Source of the DNA: Pseudomonadota bacterium
GTDB taxonomy: Bacteria > Pseudomonadota > Alphaproteobacteria > Rhodospirillales > Magnetospirillaceae
Reading direction: 5' to 3'
Length of the DNA stretch: 59,123 nt
Assembly: GCA_021782815.1 (NCBI GenBank)
Contig: JAJXUO010000015.1
Location: forward strand, 1-59,123
Notes under the pieces: model-generated
Database searches by the model: none
What the model was told of the DNA's origin: nothing
The model's input: the letters and a program-made list of their open reading frames with translations, nothing else
Made by a program: the position numbers and the translations under genes
In this document: positions 1-7,807 of the stretch, one piece after another
How positions within the stretch are numbered: position 1 is the first letter of the stretch
Layout of the letters: the number at the start of each line of letters is the position of its first letter

Positions 1-178
1 AAGGGCCATAACGCTCTGGTATCTCTGCCCAGGGGGAACCTGTGCGGAAGCGCCAGAGGATACCGTTCAGAACGCGCCGGTCATCGACGCGAGGGACACC
101 GCGCGGCTTGTTGGGCAGAAGGGGCTGAAGGATCGACCACTCATATTCCGTCAATTCATAGCGCCGCCGCGTCATCAT
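1..178 (-). CDS. IS5-family transposase, N-terminal fragment cut by window edge
   Basis: The minus strand from ATG at 176-178 encodes 59 residues running off the window. They begin [20 protein letters not shown] and include [20 protein letters not shown] and the [17 protein letters not shown] stretch. This is the DUF4096-like N-terminal domain typical of IS5-family (IS1031/IS427 group) transposases. A GGAGGGCA sequence just upstream of the ATG is a plausible ribosome binding site. The catalytic DDE part lies outside, so activity cannot be judged. Confidence 0.85.
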   Translation of the reverse strand, partial: MMTRRRYELTEYEWSILQPLLPNKPRGVPRVDDRRVLNGILWRFRTGSPWAEIPERYGP

Positions 179-252
179 TGCCCTCCTCAAGCCAAGGAGG
201 TCTTTGAATCACAAAGTGGCGGCGCTGGGAATCCTGTTTATGAGTTCACGGC
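1..252 (-). mobile_element. IS5-family insertion sequence, one end only
   Basis: The left edge of the window holds the transposase start and terminal region of an insertion sequence whose body continues outside. The outer end is placed at 252: from 253 onward (CTAGTCAGCC...) the DNA matches the intact repeat copy at 387 base for base, and it diverges at 252. The terminal bases read inward as GCCGTGAACTCATAAAC. An abutting CTA would fit the TNA target preference of the IS1031/IS427 groups of IS5. The other end and target duplication cannot be seen. Confidence 0.75.
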
Positions 253-290
253 CTAGTCAGCCGCATAAAGCGGCTTCCGATTTATATGTC
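253..290. repeat. Structured intergenic repeat, 3' remnant cut by the IS
   Basis: Only the last hairpin of the repeat unit survives: AGCCGC (259-264), loop ATAAA, GCGGCT (270-275), followed by a short T-rich linker. It matches 393-409 of the next unit base for base, 134 bases downstream. The missing 5' part is replaced by the insertion sequence, so the element appears to have inserted into this repeat copy. Confidence 0.8.
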
Positions 291-415
291 CCTCAGGCGC
301 CGGGCGCTGGCGTGCCGCCAGCTTGGCTATCCTCACTTTTGCCTCCGCGCAAGCGCTCCCGGCAACGCTCCGGCGCCCTCAGCGGGCTAGTCAGCCGCAT
401 AAAGCGGCTTCCGGG
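291..415. repeat. Structured intergenic repeat, complete unit
   Basis: One full unit of a repeat family also found at 24717-25024. The outer stem GGCGCCGG (296-303) pairs with CCGGCGCC (370-377). It encloses hairpin 1, GCTGGCG/CGCCAGC (306-312 with 316-322), and a weak hairpin 2 (GCG 347-349 with CGC 354-356). A third hairpin, AGCCGC/GCGGCT (393-398 with 404-409), follows. Hairpin 1 differs from the second locus by paired changes that keep the stem. The stretch 179-491 holds no gene, only this repeat, the IS end and the kdsB leader. Confidence 0.75.
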
Positions 416-491
416 TCCATGCCGGTTGAAGGGGCGGGTCCAGCGTTATATTGTGGCCGCGCCTTAAACCATTCATACGGCTGCCGTCCTC

Positions 492-1238
492 ATGTCCGGT
501 CTCAATCCCGTCGTCATCATCCCCGCCCGCCTCGCCGCCTCCCGTCTGCCCAACAAGCCCCTGGCCGATATTCACGGCGAGCCGATGATCGTCCATGTCT
601 GGCGCCGCGCCGTGGCCGCCGCCATCGGTCCGGTGGTGGTGGCCTGCGGCGAACAACCCATCTTCGACGCCGTGAGCCGGGCCGGCGGCAACGCCGTGCT
701 GACCCGCTCCGATCATCCCTCGGGCTCGGACCGGGTGTTCGAGGCCTTGCAGAAGTTCGACCCCGACGGCAACTTCAACGCCGTGATCAACGTGCAGGGC
801 GATCTGCCCACCATCGCGCCCGCCGTCATCCGCAGCGTGTTCGCGCCGCTGGAAAACCCCGAGGTGGACATTTCGACCCTGGTGGTGGAAATCACCGACG
901 AGGGCGAGCGGCACAATCCCAACGTGGTCAAGGCGGTGGTGGGTCTGGCCGACGGCCAGCGCGTGGGCCGCGCCCTTTATTTCAGCCGCGCCACCGTGCC
1001 GTCGGGCGACGGCCCCCATTATCACCATCTCGGGCTTTACGGCTACCGCCGCGCCGCCCTGGAACGCTTCGTGGCCCTGCCGCAGGGCGTGCTGGAGAAG
1101 CGCGAGAAGCTGGAACAGCTGCGCGCCCTGGAACACGGCATGCGCATCGACGCCGCCCTGGTGGAAACCGTGCCCTTAGGGGTGGATACCCAGGCCGACC
1201 TCGACCGGGCGCGCCAGCTGCTGAACCGCCTGCATTAG
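492..1238 (+). CDS. kdsB: 3-deoxy-manno-octulosonate cytidylyltransferase (CMP-KDO synthetase)
   Basis: This cytoplasmic enzyme activates KDO with CTP to give CMP-KDO for the lipopolysaccharide inner core. The 248-residue protein is the usual family length. It starts with the nucleotide-binding segment [19 protein letters not shown] (about residues 7-25). It carries the NVQGDLPTI motif near residue 98 and [14 protein letters not shown] near 178, all characteristic of KdsB. The gene lies just upstream of pheA on the same strand (115-base gap containing hairpins), a neighbourhood common in Rhodospirillales. The start follows no strong Shine-Dalgarno, but the N-terminus fits the family. Confidence 0.95.
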   Translation: MSGLNPVVIIPARLAASRLPNKPLADIHGEPMIVHVWRRAVAAAIGPVVVACGEQPIFDAVSRAGGNAVLTRSDHPSGSDRVFEALQKFDPDGNFNAVINVQGDLPTIAPAVIRSVFAPLENPEVDISTLVVEITDEGERHNPNVVKAVVGLADGQRVGRALYFSRATVPSGDGPHYHHLGLYGYRRAALERFVALPQGVLEKREKLEQLRALEHGMRIDAALVETVPLGVDTQADLDRARQLLNRLH

Positions 1239-1353
1239 GGCCTGCCCACACCGGCTGAACAGGCTCTGATCGCTTTTTTGCCTTTGGCGCTCAAGGCGCC
1301 GCCAAGGTGTTTCGCTTTTCCGGCTTTGCCGGACCCGCTCTAGGACGGATGCC

Positions 1354-2220
1354 ATGAACCCCGATGATCTGATCGCCTTCCAGGGGGAACTGGGCGCCTA
1401 CGGCCATCTGGCCTGCAAGGCCGCCTTCCCCGCCATGACGCCGCTGCCCTGCGCCGCCTTCGAGGACGCCTTCGCCGCCGTGGCCGACGGCCGCGCCCGT
1501 CTGGCCCTCATTCCCATCGAAAACTCCATCGCCGGGCGGGTGGCCGATATCCATCACCTGATGCCGGCCTCGAAGCTGCATATCATCGGCGAGCATTTCC
1601 AGCCGGTGAACCACCATCTGCTGGCCCTGCCCGGCGCCACCCTGGCCGATATCCGCACGGTGAAAAGCCATGTGCACGCCCTGGGCCAGTGCCGCGCCTT
1701 CCTGCGCGCCCACAACATCCAGCCGGTGGTGGCCGCCGATACCGCCGGTTCCGCCGCCGAAGTGGCCCAACGCCAGGATAAAAGCCTGGCCGCCATCGCG
1801 TCCGAGCTGGCCGGCGAGATCTACGGCCTCGCGTCCCTGGCCGCCAATATCGAGGATGCCGACCACAACACCACCCGCTTCCTGGTGATGTCGCGCCAGG
1901 CGGTGGAACCCAAGCCCCATAGCCAGCCCTGCATCACCACCTTCGTCTTCCGCGTGCGCAACGTGCCCGCCGCCCTTTACAAGGCCATGGGCGGCTTCGC
2001 CACCAACGGCGTCAACATGACCAAGCTGGAAAGCTATCAGGTGGGCGGCCACTTCACCGCCACCCAGTTCTATGTGGACGTGGAGGGCCATCCCGAGGAG
2101 ACCAATCTGCGCCTGGCCCTGGAGGAATTGGAGTTCTTCTCGCGCGAGGTGCGCATCCTGGGCGTCTACCCCGCCCATCCCTTCCGCTTCGGCAACCGCG
2201 CGCCGCAGCCCGGCGCCTGA
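1354..2220 (+). CDS. pheA: Prephenate dehydratase
   Basis: Converts prephenate to phenylpyruvate in phenylalanine synthesis. This is the monofunctional form without chorismate mutase: 288 residues, starting directly with the dehydratase domain (IAFQGELGAYGHLA, residues 7-20). PIENSIAGRV (about 56-65) and NTTRFLVM (about 173-180, including the conserved TRF active-site motif) are visible. A C-terminal ACT regulatory domain follows (TTFVFRVRNVPAALYKAMGG; the phenylalanine-binding ESRP is here ESYQ). Feedback inhibition by phenylalanine is expected from the family. The next gene begins 16 bases after the stop. Confidence 0.95.
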   Translation: MNPDDLIAFQGELGAYGHLACKAAFPAMTPLPCAAFEDAFAAVADGRARLALIPIENSIAGRVADIHHLMPASKLHIIGEHFQPVNHHLLALPGATLADIRTVKSHVHALGQCRAFLRAHNIQPVVAADTAGSAAEVAQRQDKSLAAIASELAGEIYGLASLAANIEDADHNTTRFLVMSRQAVEPKPHSQPCITTFVFRVRNVPAALYKAMGGFATNGVNMTKLESYQVGGHFTATQFYVDVEGHPEETNLRLALEELEFFSREVRILGVYPAHPFRFGNRAPQPGA

Positions 2221-2236
2221 AGGACGGACCGTCTCC

Positions 2237-2566
2237 TTGGATATTCTGTGGAAGGGCCTGGTGGGCGGTCTGGTCACCGCCCTGATCGCCCTGGCCTCGA
2301 AGCGCGGCAACGTGCTGCCGGGCATCCTGCCGCTGGCCCCGGTTTTCGCCGTGATCGCCCTGTTGATGGTGGGAGCCAAGGGCGAGGCTGCCGGCTTCCG
2401 CACCGCCTGTCTGGCCGGCCTGCGCACCCTGCCCGCCTATCTCGCCTTCCTCGGCGGCTGCTGGCTGCTGATCGGACGGCTGGACTACCGGCTGGCGGTG
2501 CTGGGCGGACTGGCCTGCTGGCTGGTGGTGGCGGGCCTGATGTTCCTGCTGCCCGCCGCCCGGTAA
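2237..2566 (+). CDS. GlpM-family small inner-membrane protein
   Basis: A 109-residue protein with about four hydrophobic helices. It reads LDILWKGLVGGLVTALIALA at the start, then NVLPGILPLAPVFAVIALLM and a late ACWLVVAGLMFLL helix. The pattern 'LIPLFPTFALIA', a glycine-rich first helix and an 'ACW' motif match E. coli GlpM, a membrane protein of unknown role linked to glycerol-3-phosphate metabolism. The start is taken as TTG at 2237, preceded by AAGGAC; longer in-frame ORFs would overlap pheA by about 150 bases. It ends one base before the convergent tauC stop. Confidence 0.75.
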   Translation: MDILWKGLVGGLVTALIALASKRGNVLPGILPLAPVFAVIALLMVGAKGEAAGFRTACLAGLRTLPAYLAFLGGCWLLIGRLDYRLAVLGGLACWLVVAGLMFLLPAAR

Positions 2567-2567
2567 T

Positions 2568-3371
2568 TCAGACTTTTCCATGCCACGGCGTCAGCCGCCG
2601 GGCCAGCAGGCGCATCAGGCCGTCGAAAGCCATGGCGATCAGGCCGATCACCAGAATGCCCACCATCATGATATCGGTGCGCAGGAAATTGGCGGCGTTC
2701 AGCACCATCTGCCCCAGCCCCTGCTGCGCCGCCACCATTTCCGCCGCCACCAGGGTGGTCCAGCCGAAACCCAGGGCGATGCGCAGGCCGGTGAGGATAT
2801 CGGGCAGGGCCGCCGGCAGCACCACGAACAGCAGCACCTGGCGACGGCCGGCCCCCATGGCGTAGGCGGCATGCAGCTGTTCCAGCGCCACCGCCCGCAC
2901 CCCGGCGCGGGCGGCCAGAACCAGCGGCGGCGCCATGGCCAGGGTGAGCAACAGCACTTTCTGCCCTTCGCCGATGCCCAGCCACAGCACCGTCAGCGGC
3001 AGATAGGCCAGGGGCGGCAGCGGACGATAAAACTCCAGCAACGGATCGAGCCCGGCCCGCACCAGCCGGTTCAGCCCCATGGCCAGGCCCAGGGGCAGCG
3101 CCACCGCCACCGCCAGCAGAAAACCGGCCAGCACCCGGCCCAGACTGGCCAGGACATGCCCGGCCAGGCCGCCGCCGCTGGCCTGATCGGAACAGAGCCA
3201 CAGGAAGGCCCGCCACACCCGGCCGGGACCGGGCAGGAACAGCGGCGACACCCAGCCGAAGCGGGCCGCGGCCCACCACAGGGCCAGGAGCGCCGCCGCC
3301 ACCGCCAAAGACAGCGGCCAGGCGCCGCCCGGCGGCGGCAGGCCGTAGGGATCGTTAGCCCTGACTGGCAT
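2568..3371 (-). CDS. tauC: Taurine/sulfonate ABC transporter permease
   Basis: Inner-membrane permease of a TauABC/SsuABC-type importer. The 267-residue protein has about six hydrophobic helices and the ABC permease coupling (EAA) segment AAYAMGAGRRQVLLFVVLPA (about residues 168-187), followed by PDILTGLRIALGFGWTTLVAAE, a hallmark of the TauC/SsuC/NrtB branch. The start overlaps the end of tauB by 17 bases, indicating translational coupling. Substrate is inferred from the binding protein; no taurine dioxygenase (tauD) is in the window. Confidence 0.88.
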   Translation of the reverse strand: MPVRANDPYGLPPPGGAWPLSLAVAAALLALWWAAARFGWVSPLFLPGPGRVWRAFLWLCSDQASGGGLAGHVLASLGRVLAGFLLAVAVALPLGLAMGLNRLVRAGLDPLLEFYRPLPPLAYLPLTVLWLGIGEGQKVLLLTLAMAPPLVLAARAGVRAVALEQLHAAYAMGAGRRQVLLFVVLPAALPDILTGLRIALGFGWTTLVAAEMVAAQQGLGQMVLNAANFLRTDIMMVGILVIGLIAMAFDGLMRLLARRLTPWHGKV

Positions 3372-4131
3372 GCACCGCCTCCAAAAGCCGTTCGCGCGCG
3401 GCGATGAAGGCGGGATCGGCCTTCACCGCCCGGACGTCGCCGCTGTGCAAAAAGGCGCGGTTGAACGCCAGTTTGGCGTGATGGACCACCCGCCCCGGCC
3501 GCGGCGACAACACCAGCACTTCGCTGCCGAGAAAGGCCGCCTCCTCCACCGAATGGGTGATGAAGAACAGGCTTTTGCCGCTGTCGCGCCACAGGGTCAG
3601 CAGCAGGATCTGGAGACTTTCGCGGGTGAAGGCGTCGAGAGCGCCGAAGGGTTCGTCCAGCAGCAGGATGGCCGGATCGGCGGCCAGGGCGCGGGCCAGT
3701 TCCACCCGCTGGCACATGCCGCCCGACAACTGGTGCAACGGCCGCCCGTAACAGCCGGCCAGCCCCAGGCGCTCCAGCCAGGCCTCGGCCTCGGCCCGGC
3801 GCTTCCGCCGGGGCCAGCCGCGCAGCCTTAAGGGAAATTCCACATTGCCGCCCGCCGTCAGCCAGGGGAACAGCGCCTGTTTCTGCAACACCACGCCGCG
3901 TTCGGCCCCCGGCCCGCGCACCGGGCGGCCATCCAGCAGGATGCGCCCCGCCGTGGGGGGCAAAAAGCCGGCCAGGGCGTTCAGAAGCGTAGTCTTGCCG
4001 CAGCCCGAGGCCCCCAGCACCACCCCGATCTCCCCCGCCTCCAGGGTAAAGCTGACATCCTGCAAAACCGGCCCTTCGCCCGCCGGATCGGCATAGCGCA
4101 CGGAAAGCTGTTCGACGGCAAGGCGGGGCAT
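3355..4131 (-). CDS. tauB: Taurine/sulfonate ABC transporter ATP-binding protein
   Basis: Cytoplasmic ATPase of the same importer, 258 residues. Walker A is GASGCGKTT (about residues 38-46), the Q-loop region is VLQKQALFPW, the signature is LSGGMCQRVELARAL, and Walker B is ILLLDEPFGALD, followed by the H-loop FFITHSVEEA. The order and spacing match TauB/SsuB. The gene lies 31 bases downstream of tauA and overlaps tauC. A cysteine in the signature (SGGMC where SGGMR/Q is usual) is unremarkable for function. Confidence 0.9.
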   Translation of the reverse strand: MPRLAVEQLSVRYADPAGEGPVLQDVSFTLEAGEIGVVLGASGCGKTTLLNALAGFLPPTAGRILLDGRPVRGPGAERGVVLQKQALFPWLTAGGNVEFPLRLRGWPRRKRRAEAEAWLERLGLAGCYGRPLHQLSGGMCQRVELARALAADPAILLLDEPFGALDAFTRESLQILLLTLWRDSGKSLFFITHSVEEAAFLGSEVLVLSPRPGRVVHHAKLAFNRAFLHSGDVRAVKADPAFIAARERLLEAVHASQG

Positions 4132-4162
4132 GGCGCGGAATCCGGAAAAGCGACGCGCCAGC

Positions 4163-5188
4163 TTACGGACGCCGGTCCGGCGCCGCCATAAGCTTTTGCG
4201 CGAAGGCCGGATCGACGACGGCGGCGTAATCGGGCAGCACGTCGGTGATGCGGCCCTGCTCCTTCAGGAAACGGGCGGTATACAAAAGGGCGCGGGCCGC
4301 CCCGCCCTCGGCGCCGCCGCCCAGCCAGCGCGAGGACGCCTGCTCGGCCGGCGGCGGAAAGCCGTACAGGGCCAGACCGGCGGGAATATCGGCCGGTGCG
4401 CCGCCGGTGATTTTGGCGATGGCCGCCACCTCCGGACTGTCGGCGGTCCAGCGCGCCTTGTCCTGGCGGTAGCGGGCATCGGCTTCCGCCAGCACCCGCA
4501 CCAGGGCGGCGACGAAATCGGCATGGTCGGCGGCGAAGGCCCGGGACACCACCATGCCGTCGAAGGTGGCCTTGCCCCATGACGACAACAGCCCCGAGGT
4601 GATCAGCACATGGCCGTCGCGCTTCAGCCGCGACAGCACCGGATCCCATACGAAGGCGCCGTCGATATCGCCGCGCGCCCAGGCGGCGGCGATGGCGGCG
4701 GGCTGCATGTTCAGAACCCGCACGGCGCCGGGGGCGAAGCCGAACTGCTGCAACGCGAACAGCAGATGGAAATGCGAGGTGGAGACGAAGGGTGTGGCGA
4801 TGCGCTTGCCCGCAAGATCGCGCGGCGCGCTAATGCCGGCGCCGTTGCGCACCGCCAGGGCCTCGGCGTCGCCGATATTTTCCAGGATCCACACCAGCTT
4901 CAGCGGCACCCCCTGGCTGACGGCGGCGGCGATGGGGCTCGACCCGGCCTCGCCGATCTGCACATCCCCCGAGGCCAGGGCGCGGATGACGTCGGCGCCG
5001 CTGTCGAAATGGCGCCAGCGGATGGTCCAGCCGGTGGCTTTTTCCAAGGCTCGCCCGGCCATGGCCACGCGGAAGGGGTTCCACATATCCTGATAGGCGA
5101 TGGTCACCACGGGCGCGGCGGCGCGCGACGGCGGCGGCGCCAGCAGCAGGGCGGCCAGCAGAAGCAGAAACGGAACCAGGCGGCGCAT
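4163..5188 (-). CDS. tauA: Taurine ABC transporter periplasmic binding protein
   Basis: 341 residues with a Sec signal peptide (MRRLVPFLLLLAALLLAPPP, cleavage likely after SRAAA). The mature protein shows VTIAYQ, WRHFDSGADVIRALASGDVQ, IGEAGSSPIAAAVSQGVPL, GKRIATPFVSTSHFHLLFAL and RGDIDGAFVWDPVL, which follow E. coli TauA closely in order. It should bind taurine or a related alkanesulfonate in the periplasm. A strong GGGAGGA lies 5 bases before the ATG. A methyltransferase gene ends 12 bases upstream on the same strand, so all four may be cotranscribed. Confidence 0.9.
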   Translation of the reverse strand: MRRLVPFLLLLAALLLAPPPSRAAAPVVTIAYQDMWNPFRVAMAGRALEKATGWTIRWRHFDSGADVIRALASGDVQIGEAGSSPIAAAVSQGVPLKLVWILENIGDAEALAVRNGAGISAPRDLAGKRIATPFVSTSHFHLLFALQQFGFAPGAVRVLNMQPAAIAAAWARGDIDGAFVWDPVLSRLKRDGHVLITSGLLSSWGKATFDGMVVSRAFAADHADFVAALVRVLAEADARYRQDKARWTADSPEVAAIAKITGGAPADIPAGLALYGFPPPAEQASSRWLGGGAEGGAARALLYTARFLKEQGRITDVLPDYAAVVDPAFAQKLMAAPDRRP

Positions 5189-5200
5189 GCTGTCCTCCCT

Positions 5201-5929
5201 TTACCCGATGGCGGCGGCGTGGCGCAGCACCGCCTCGGCGTCGGCGCTGTAGCGGTTGTCGTCCCGGTGCAGCACCAGGCCGGGATGCAGGGTGAGCGGC
5301 GAGGCCACCCCCTTCCTGGCCCGCAGCAGCACCCGCTTGGCGGCCCGTCCCGGTTTGGGCCACAAGGGGAAGACGATGATTTCGCCCACCCGCCCGCGCA
5401 GGGCGGCCAGCAGCTCGTCCAGGCGGTCGGCGCGATGCACCACCACCAGGGTGCCCTTGGGACGCAGCATGCCCACGGACAGCCGCAGCCACTCGGCCAG
5501 CCCAAGATCGCTTTCCCGGTTGGCCTTGTCCTTGCCGGCATGCGGGGCCGGGGTGCCGCCGGCATGATAGGGCGGATTGGTCATGACATGGTGGAAGCTG
5601 CCCGGCGCCAGGCGCGGCGGCGGCGCCTGCAGGCTGCCGATCACCGTTTCCACCCGGCCGCCCAGGCCGTTCAGGCTGACGTTCTCGCGGGCCAGGGCCG
5701 CCAGTTCGGCCTGGGGCTCCAGCCCGACCACCCGGCAGTCGGGGCAGCGCGCCGCCAGACAGAGCGAGGCGGCGCCGACGCCGCTGCCCACGTCGAGCAC
5801 CTGCTGGCCGGGTTCCGCCGGCACCAGGGCGGCCAGGAACACCGGATCGATGGCGGCGCGATAGCCGTCGGCGGGTTGCAACAGCCGCACACGCCCGTCC
5901 AGCAGGCTGTCCTCGGTAATTTCCGTCAT
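5201..5929 (-). CDS. TrmN6-type tRNA/small-molecule methyltransferase
   Basis: A 242-residue class I SAM-dependent methyltransferase. The SAM-binding motif is VLDVGSGVGAASLCLA (about residues 44-59), motif II is VVGLEPQ, and the catalytic motif IV is MTNPPYHAGG (about 111-120); NPPY marks N6-adenine or glutamine-N5 methyltransferases. RLLQPADGYRAAIDPVFLAA near the N-terminus is typical of the alphaproteobacterial tRNA1(Val) A37 N6-methyltransferase family. The start at 5929 has a GGGAG five bases upstream; a longer ORF to 6049 would run over the divergent ispB promoter. Confidence 0.8.
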   Translation of the reverse strand: MTEITEDSLLDGRVRLLQPADGYRAAIDPVFLAALVPAEPGQQVLDVGSGVGAASLCLAARCPDCRVVGLEPQAELAALARENVSLNGLGGRVETVIGSLQAPPPRLAPGSFHHVMTNPPYHAGGTPAPHAGKDKANRESDLGLAEWLRLSVGMLRPKGTLVVVHRADRLDELLAALRGRVGEIIVFPLWPKPGRAAKRVLLRARKGVASPLTLHPGLVLHRDDNRYSADAEAVLRHAAAIG

Positions 5930-6078
5930 GATACTCCCGTCGGGGATCGGTAAAAGCGTGGAAATCCCCATGGTCCGGCGCCCTGAAACGATGTTGTAGC
6001 CTTGACCCGCCCATAGGCGCAACCGTATGCTCCGCACGCCGCCCGGCATGGGTGGTTTTCATCAGATGCATAAGGGGA

Positions 6079-7107
6079 ATGACGGTGTCCGTCGTGGTGA
6101 ACAGCAAGGAGGATCAGGACCGGAAAGCGTCGCTGGACGCGCTGACCGCCCTGGTGGCCGAGGATATCTCCCAGTGCAACGCTATCATCCTGGACCGCAT
6201 GCAAAGCCCGGTGGCGCTGATCCCGCAGCTGGCCGGGCATCTCATCGCCGCCGGCGGCAAGCGCCTGCGCCCCATGCTGACCCTGGCCGCCGCCCGTCTG
6301 GTGGGCTACCAAGGCTCCCGCCAGCATAAGCTGGCCGCCTGCGTGGAGTTCATCCATACCGCCACCCTGCTGCATGACGACGTGGTGGACGAAAGCGATC
6401 TGCGGCGCGGCCAGGCCTCGGCCAACGCCCTGTGGGGCAACAAGCCCTCGGTGCTGGTGGGCGATTTCCTGTTTTCCCGCGCCTTCGAACTGATGGTGGA
6501 AGACGGCTCGCTGGCGGTGCTGGCCATCCTGTCGCGGGCCTCGGCCATCATTTCCGAGGGCGAGGTGCTGCAGCTGGTGACGGCCAACGATACCGAAACC
6601 AGCGAAGAGGCCTATCTGCGGGTGATCGAATCCAAGACCGCCGCCCTCTTCGCCGCCGCCTGCCGCATCGGCGCGGTGGTGGCCGACCGTCCCGCCGCCG
6701 AGGAGGAGGCCCTGGACCGTTACGGCATGAATCTGGGCGTGGCCTTCCAGCTGATCGACGACGTGCTGGATTATTCCGCCAAGCAGGAAAAACTGGGCAA
6801 GACCATCGGCGACGATTTCCGCGAAGGCAAGATCACCCTGCCGGTGATCCTGGCCTTCCAGCGCGGCAACGGCGAGGAACGGGCCTTCTGGCGCCGCACC
6901 CTGGAGGATCTGGACCAGGCCGAGGACGGCAGCGATCTGTCCCGCGCCCTGGAGCTGATGGAAAAGCACAATACCCTGGCCGACAGCATCGAGCGCGCCC
7001 GCCAATACGGCGATGCCGCCATCGCCGATCTGGCCCTGTTCCCCGACAGCCCGGCCAAGACCGCGATGGTGGACATCATCGCCTTCTGCATTGAGCGGGC
7101 TTGGTAA
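6079..7107 (+). CDS. ispB: Octaprenyl/polyprenyl diphosphate synthase
   Basis: Makes the long isoprenoid chain of ubiquinone by repeated addition of isopentenyl diphosphate. The first aspartate-rich motif is in LLHDDVVDESDLRRG (about residues 94-108), the second in AFQLIDDVLDY (about 222-232), with GGKRLRPML and GDFLFSRAF between the termini. About 342 residues, normal for IspB. The chosen ATG is only one base from AAGGGG (6072-6077); GTG at 6085 has better spacing and would remove two residues. It is divergent from the methyltransferase gene. Confidence 0.93.
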   Translation: MTVSVVVNSKEDQDRKASLDALTALVAEDISQCNAIILDRMQSPVALIPQLAGHLIAAGGKRLRPMLTLAAARLVGYQGSRQHKLAACVEFIHTATLLHDDVVDESDLRRGQASANALWGNKPSVLVGDFLFSRAFELMVEDGSLAVLAILSRASAIISEGEVLQLVTANDTETSEEAYLRVIESKTAALFAAACRIGAVVADRPAAEEEALDRYGMNLGVAFQLIDDVLDYSAKQEKLGKTIGDDFREGKITLPVILAFQRGNGEERAFWRRTLEDLDQAEDGSDLSRALELMEKHNTLADSIERARQYGDAAIADLALFPDSPAKTAMVDIIAFCIERAW

Positions 7108-7171
7108 AAAAAGCAAATTTCCTGTTTGCGCTTTGCCGGACAAGGCGCTATAAGGTGCGCCTCGCAGGCGT

Positions 7172-7248
7172 CGGAGTGTAGCTCAGCCTGGTAGAGCACT
7201 GTCTTCGGGAGGCAGGGGCCGGAGGTTCGAATCCTCTCACTCCGACCA
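7172..7248 (+). tRNA. tRNA-Pro (anticodon CGG)
   Basis: 77 bases including an encoded CCA. The acceptor stem is CGGAGTG (7172-7178) with CACTCCG (7238-7244). The D-arm contains GCTCAGCCTGGTAGAGC. The anticodon arm is CTGTC-TTCGGGA-GGCAG, giving anticodon CGG, which reads CCG proline codons. The T-arm has GAGGTTCGAATCCTC, and A is the discriminator. The high use of CCG in this genome fits. Confidence 0.95.
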
Positions 7249-7260
7249 TTTGCGAGAAAC

Positions 7261-7297
7261 AAAAAAGGCCGCTGGCATTCGCTGTGCGGCTTTTTTG
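7261..7297 (+). terminator. Intrinsic terminator after tRNA-Pro
   Basis: GCCGC (7268-7272) pairs with GCGGC (7286-7290) and is followed by six T (7291-7296); a run of six A lies on the 5' side. It starts 13 bases after the tRNA CCA end. Confidence 0.8.
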
Positions 7298-7393
7298 CGT
7301 TTTTCCCCTTGCCCACCCCCGTCATATCACCACTTATAGTTGATACACCTTCGCCATGCAGCGCTATCCGGCGAAGGCGGGCGGGAGGGCGAC

Positions 7394-7807
7394 ATGACGG
7401 CGGACAGCATCACCTGGGATGACGGCATGAGCGTGGGCGATCCGGGTCTCGACCGGGACCATCGCCGCATCATCGCCGCCCTCAACACCATCGTCGCGCT
7501 GGCCGGGACGGACCGCCGCAAGGAGGCCATCGACGAGGCCGTGCATCTGTCGGTGCTGATCGGGGCCCATGTCGAGCGCGAGCGCGCCCTGCTGCGCCGG
7601 GCCGCCTATCCCGACATGGAGGGGCTGGAACGCAAACAGCAGGACAGTCTGGACCGCATCCACGAACTGTCGAAACTGCTGATCACCGACCCCGAGCACG
7701 CCCTGTTCATCGCCCAGACCATGGCCCATGCCTTCGCCGACTATCTGGCGGGGGCCGAGGTGGATTTTTCCGGCTATCTGCAGGCCCTGCAGGGGGCGGA
7801 AGGCTGA
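7394..7807 (+). CDS. Hemerythrin-like protein with most iron ligands lost
   Basis: A 137-residue protein with the bacteriohemerythrin layout: ITWDDGMSVGDPGLDRDH at residues 6-23 matches the family start. Of the seven diiron ligands only H23, H59 and E63 (AHVERE) are recognisable. The HxxxH pair after YP is replaced by L78 and Q82 (YPDMEGLERKQ), and the late HxxxxD is replaced by A and S (YLAGAEVDFS). It probably cannot hold a normal oxygen-binding diiron site. The start has GGAGG six bases upstream; a longer ORF from 7340 has none. Confidence 0.75.
   Translation: MTADSITWDDGMSVGDPGLDRDHRRIIAALNTIVALAGTDRRKEAIDEAVHLSVLIGAHVERERALLRRAAYPDMEGLERKQQDSLDRIHELSKLLITDPEHALFIAQTMAHAFADYLAGAEVDFSGYLQALQGAEG

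Noticed and set aside
425..450. Sigma-70-like promoter before kdsB (TTGAAG ... TATATT)
   Set aside because: The spacer is only 15 bases and the -35 match is weak; not enough to list.
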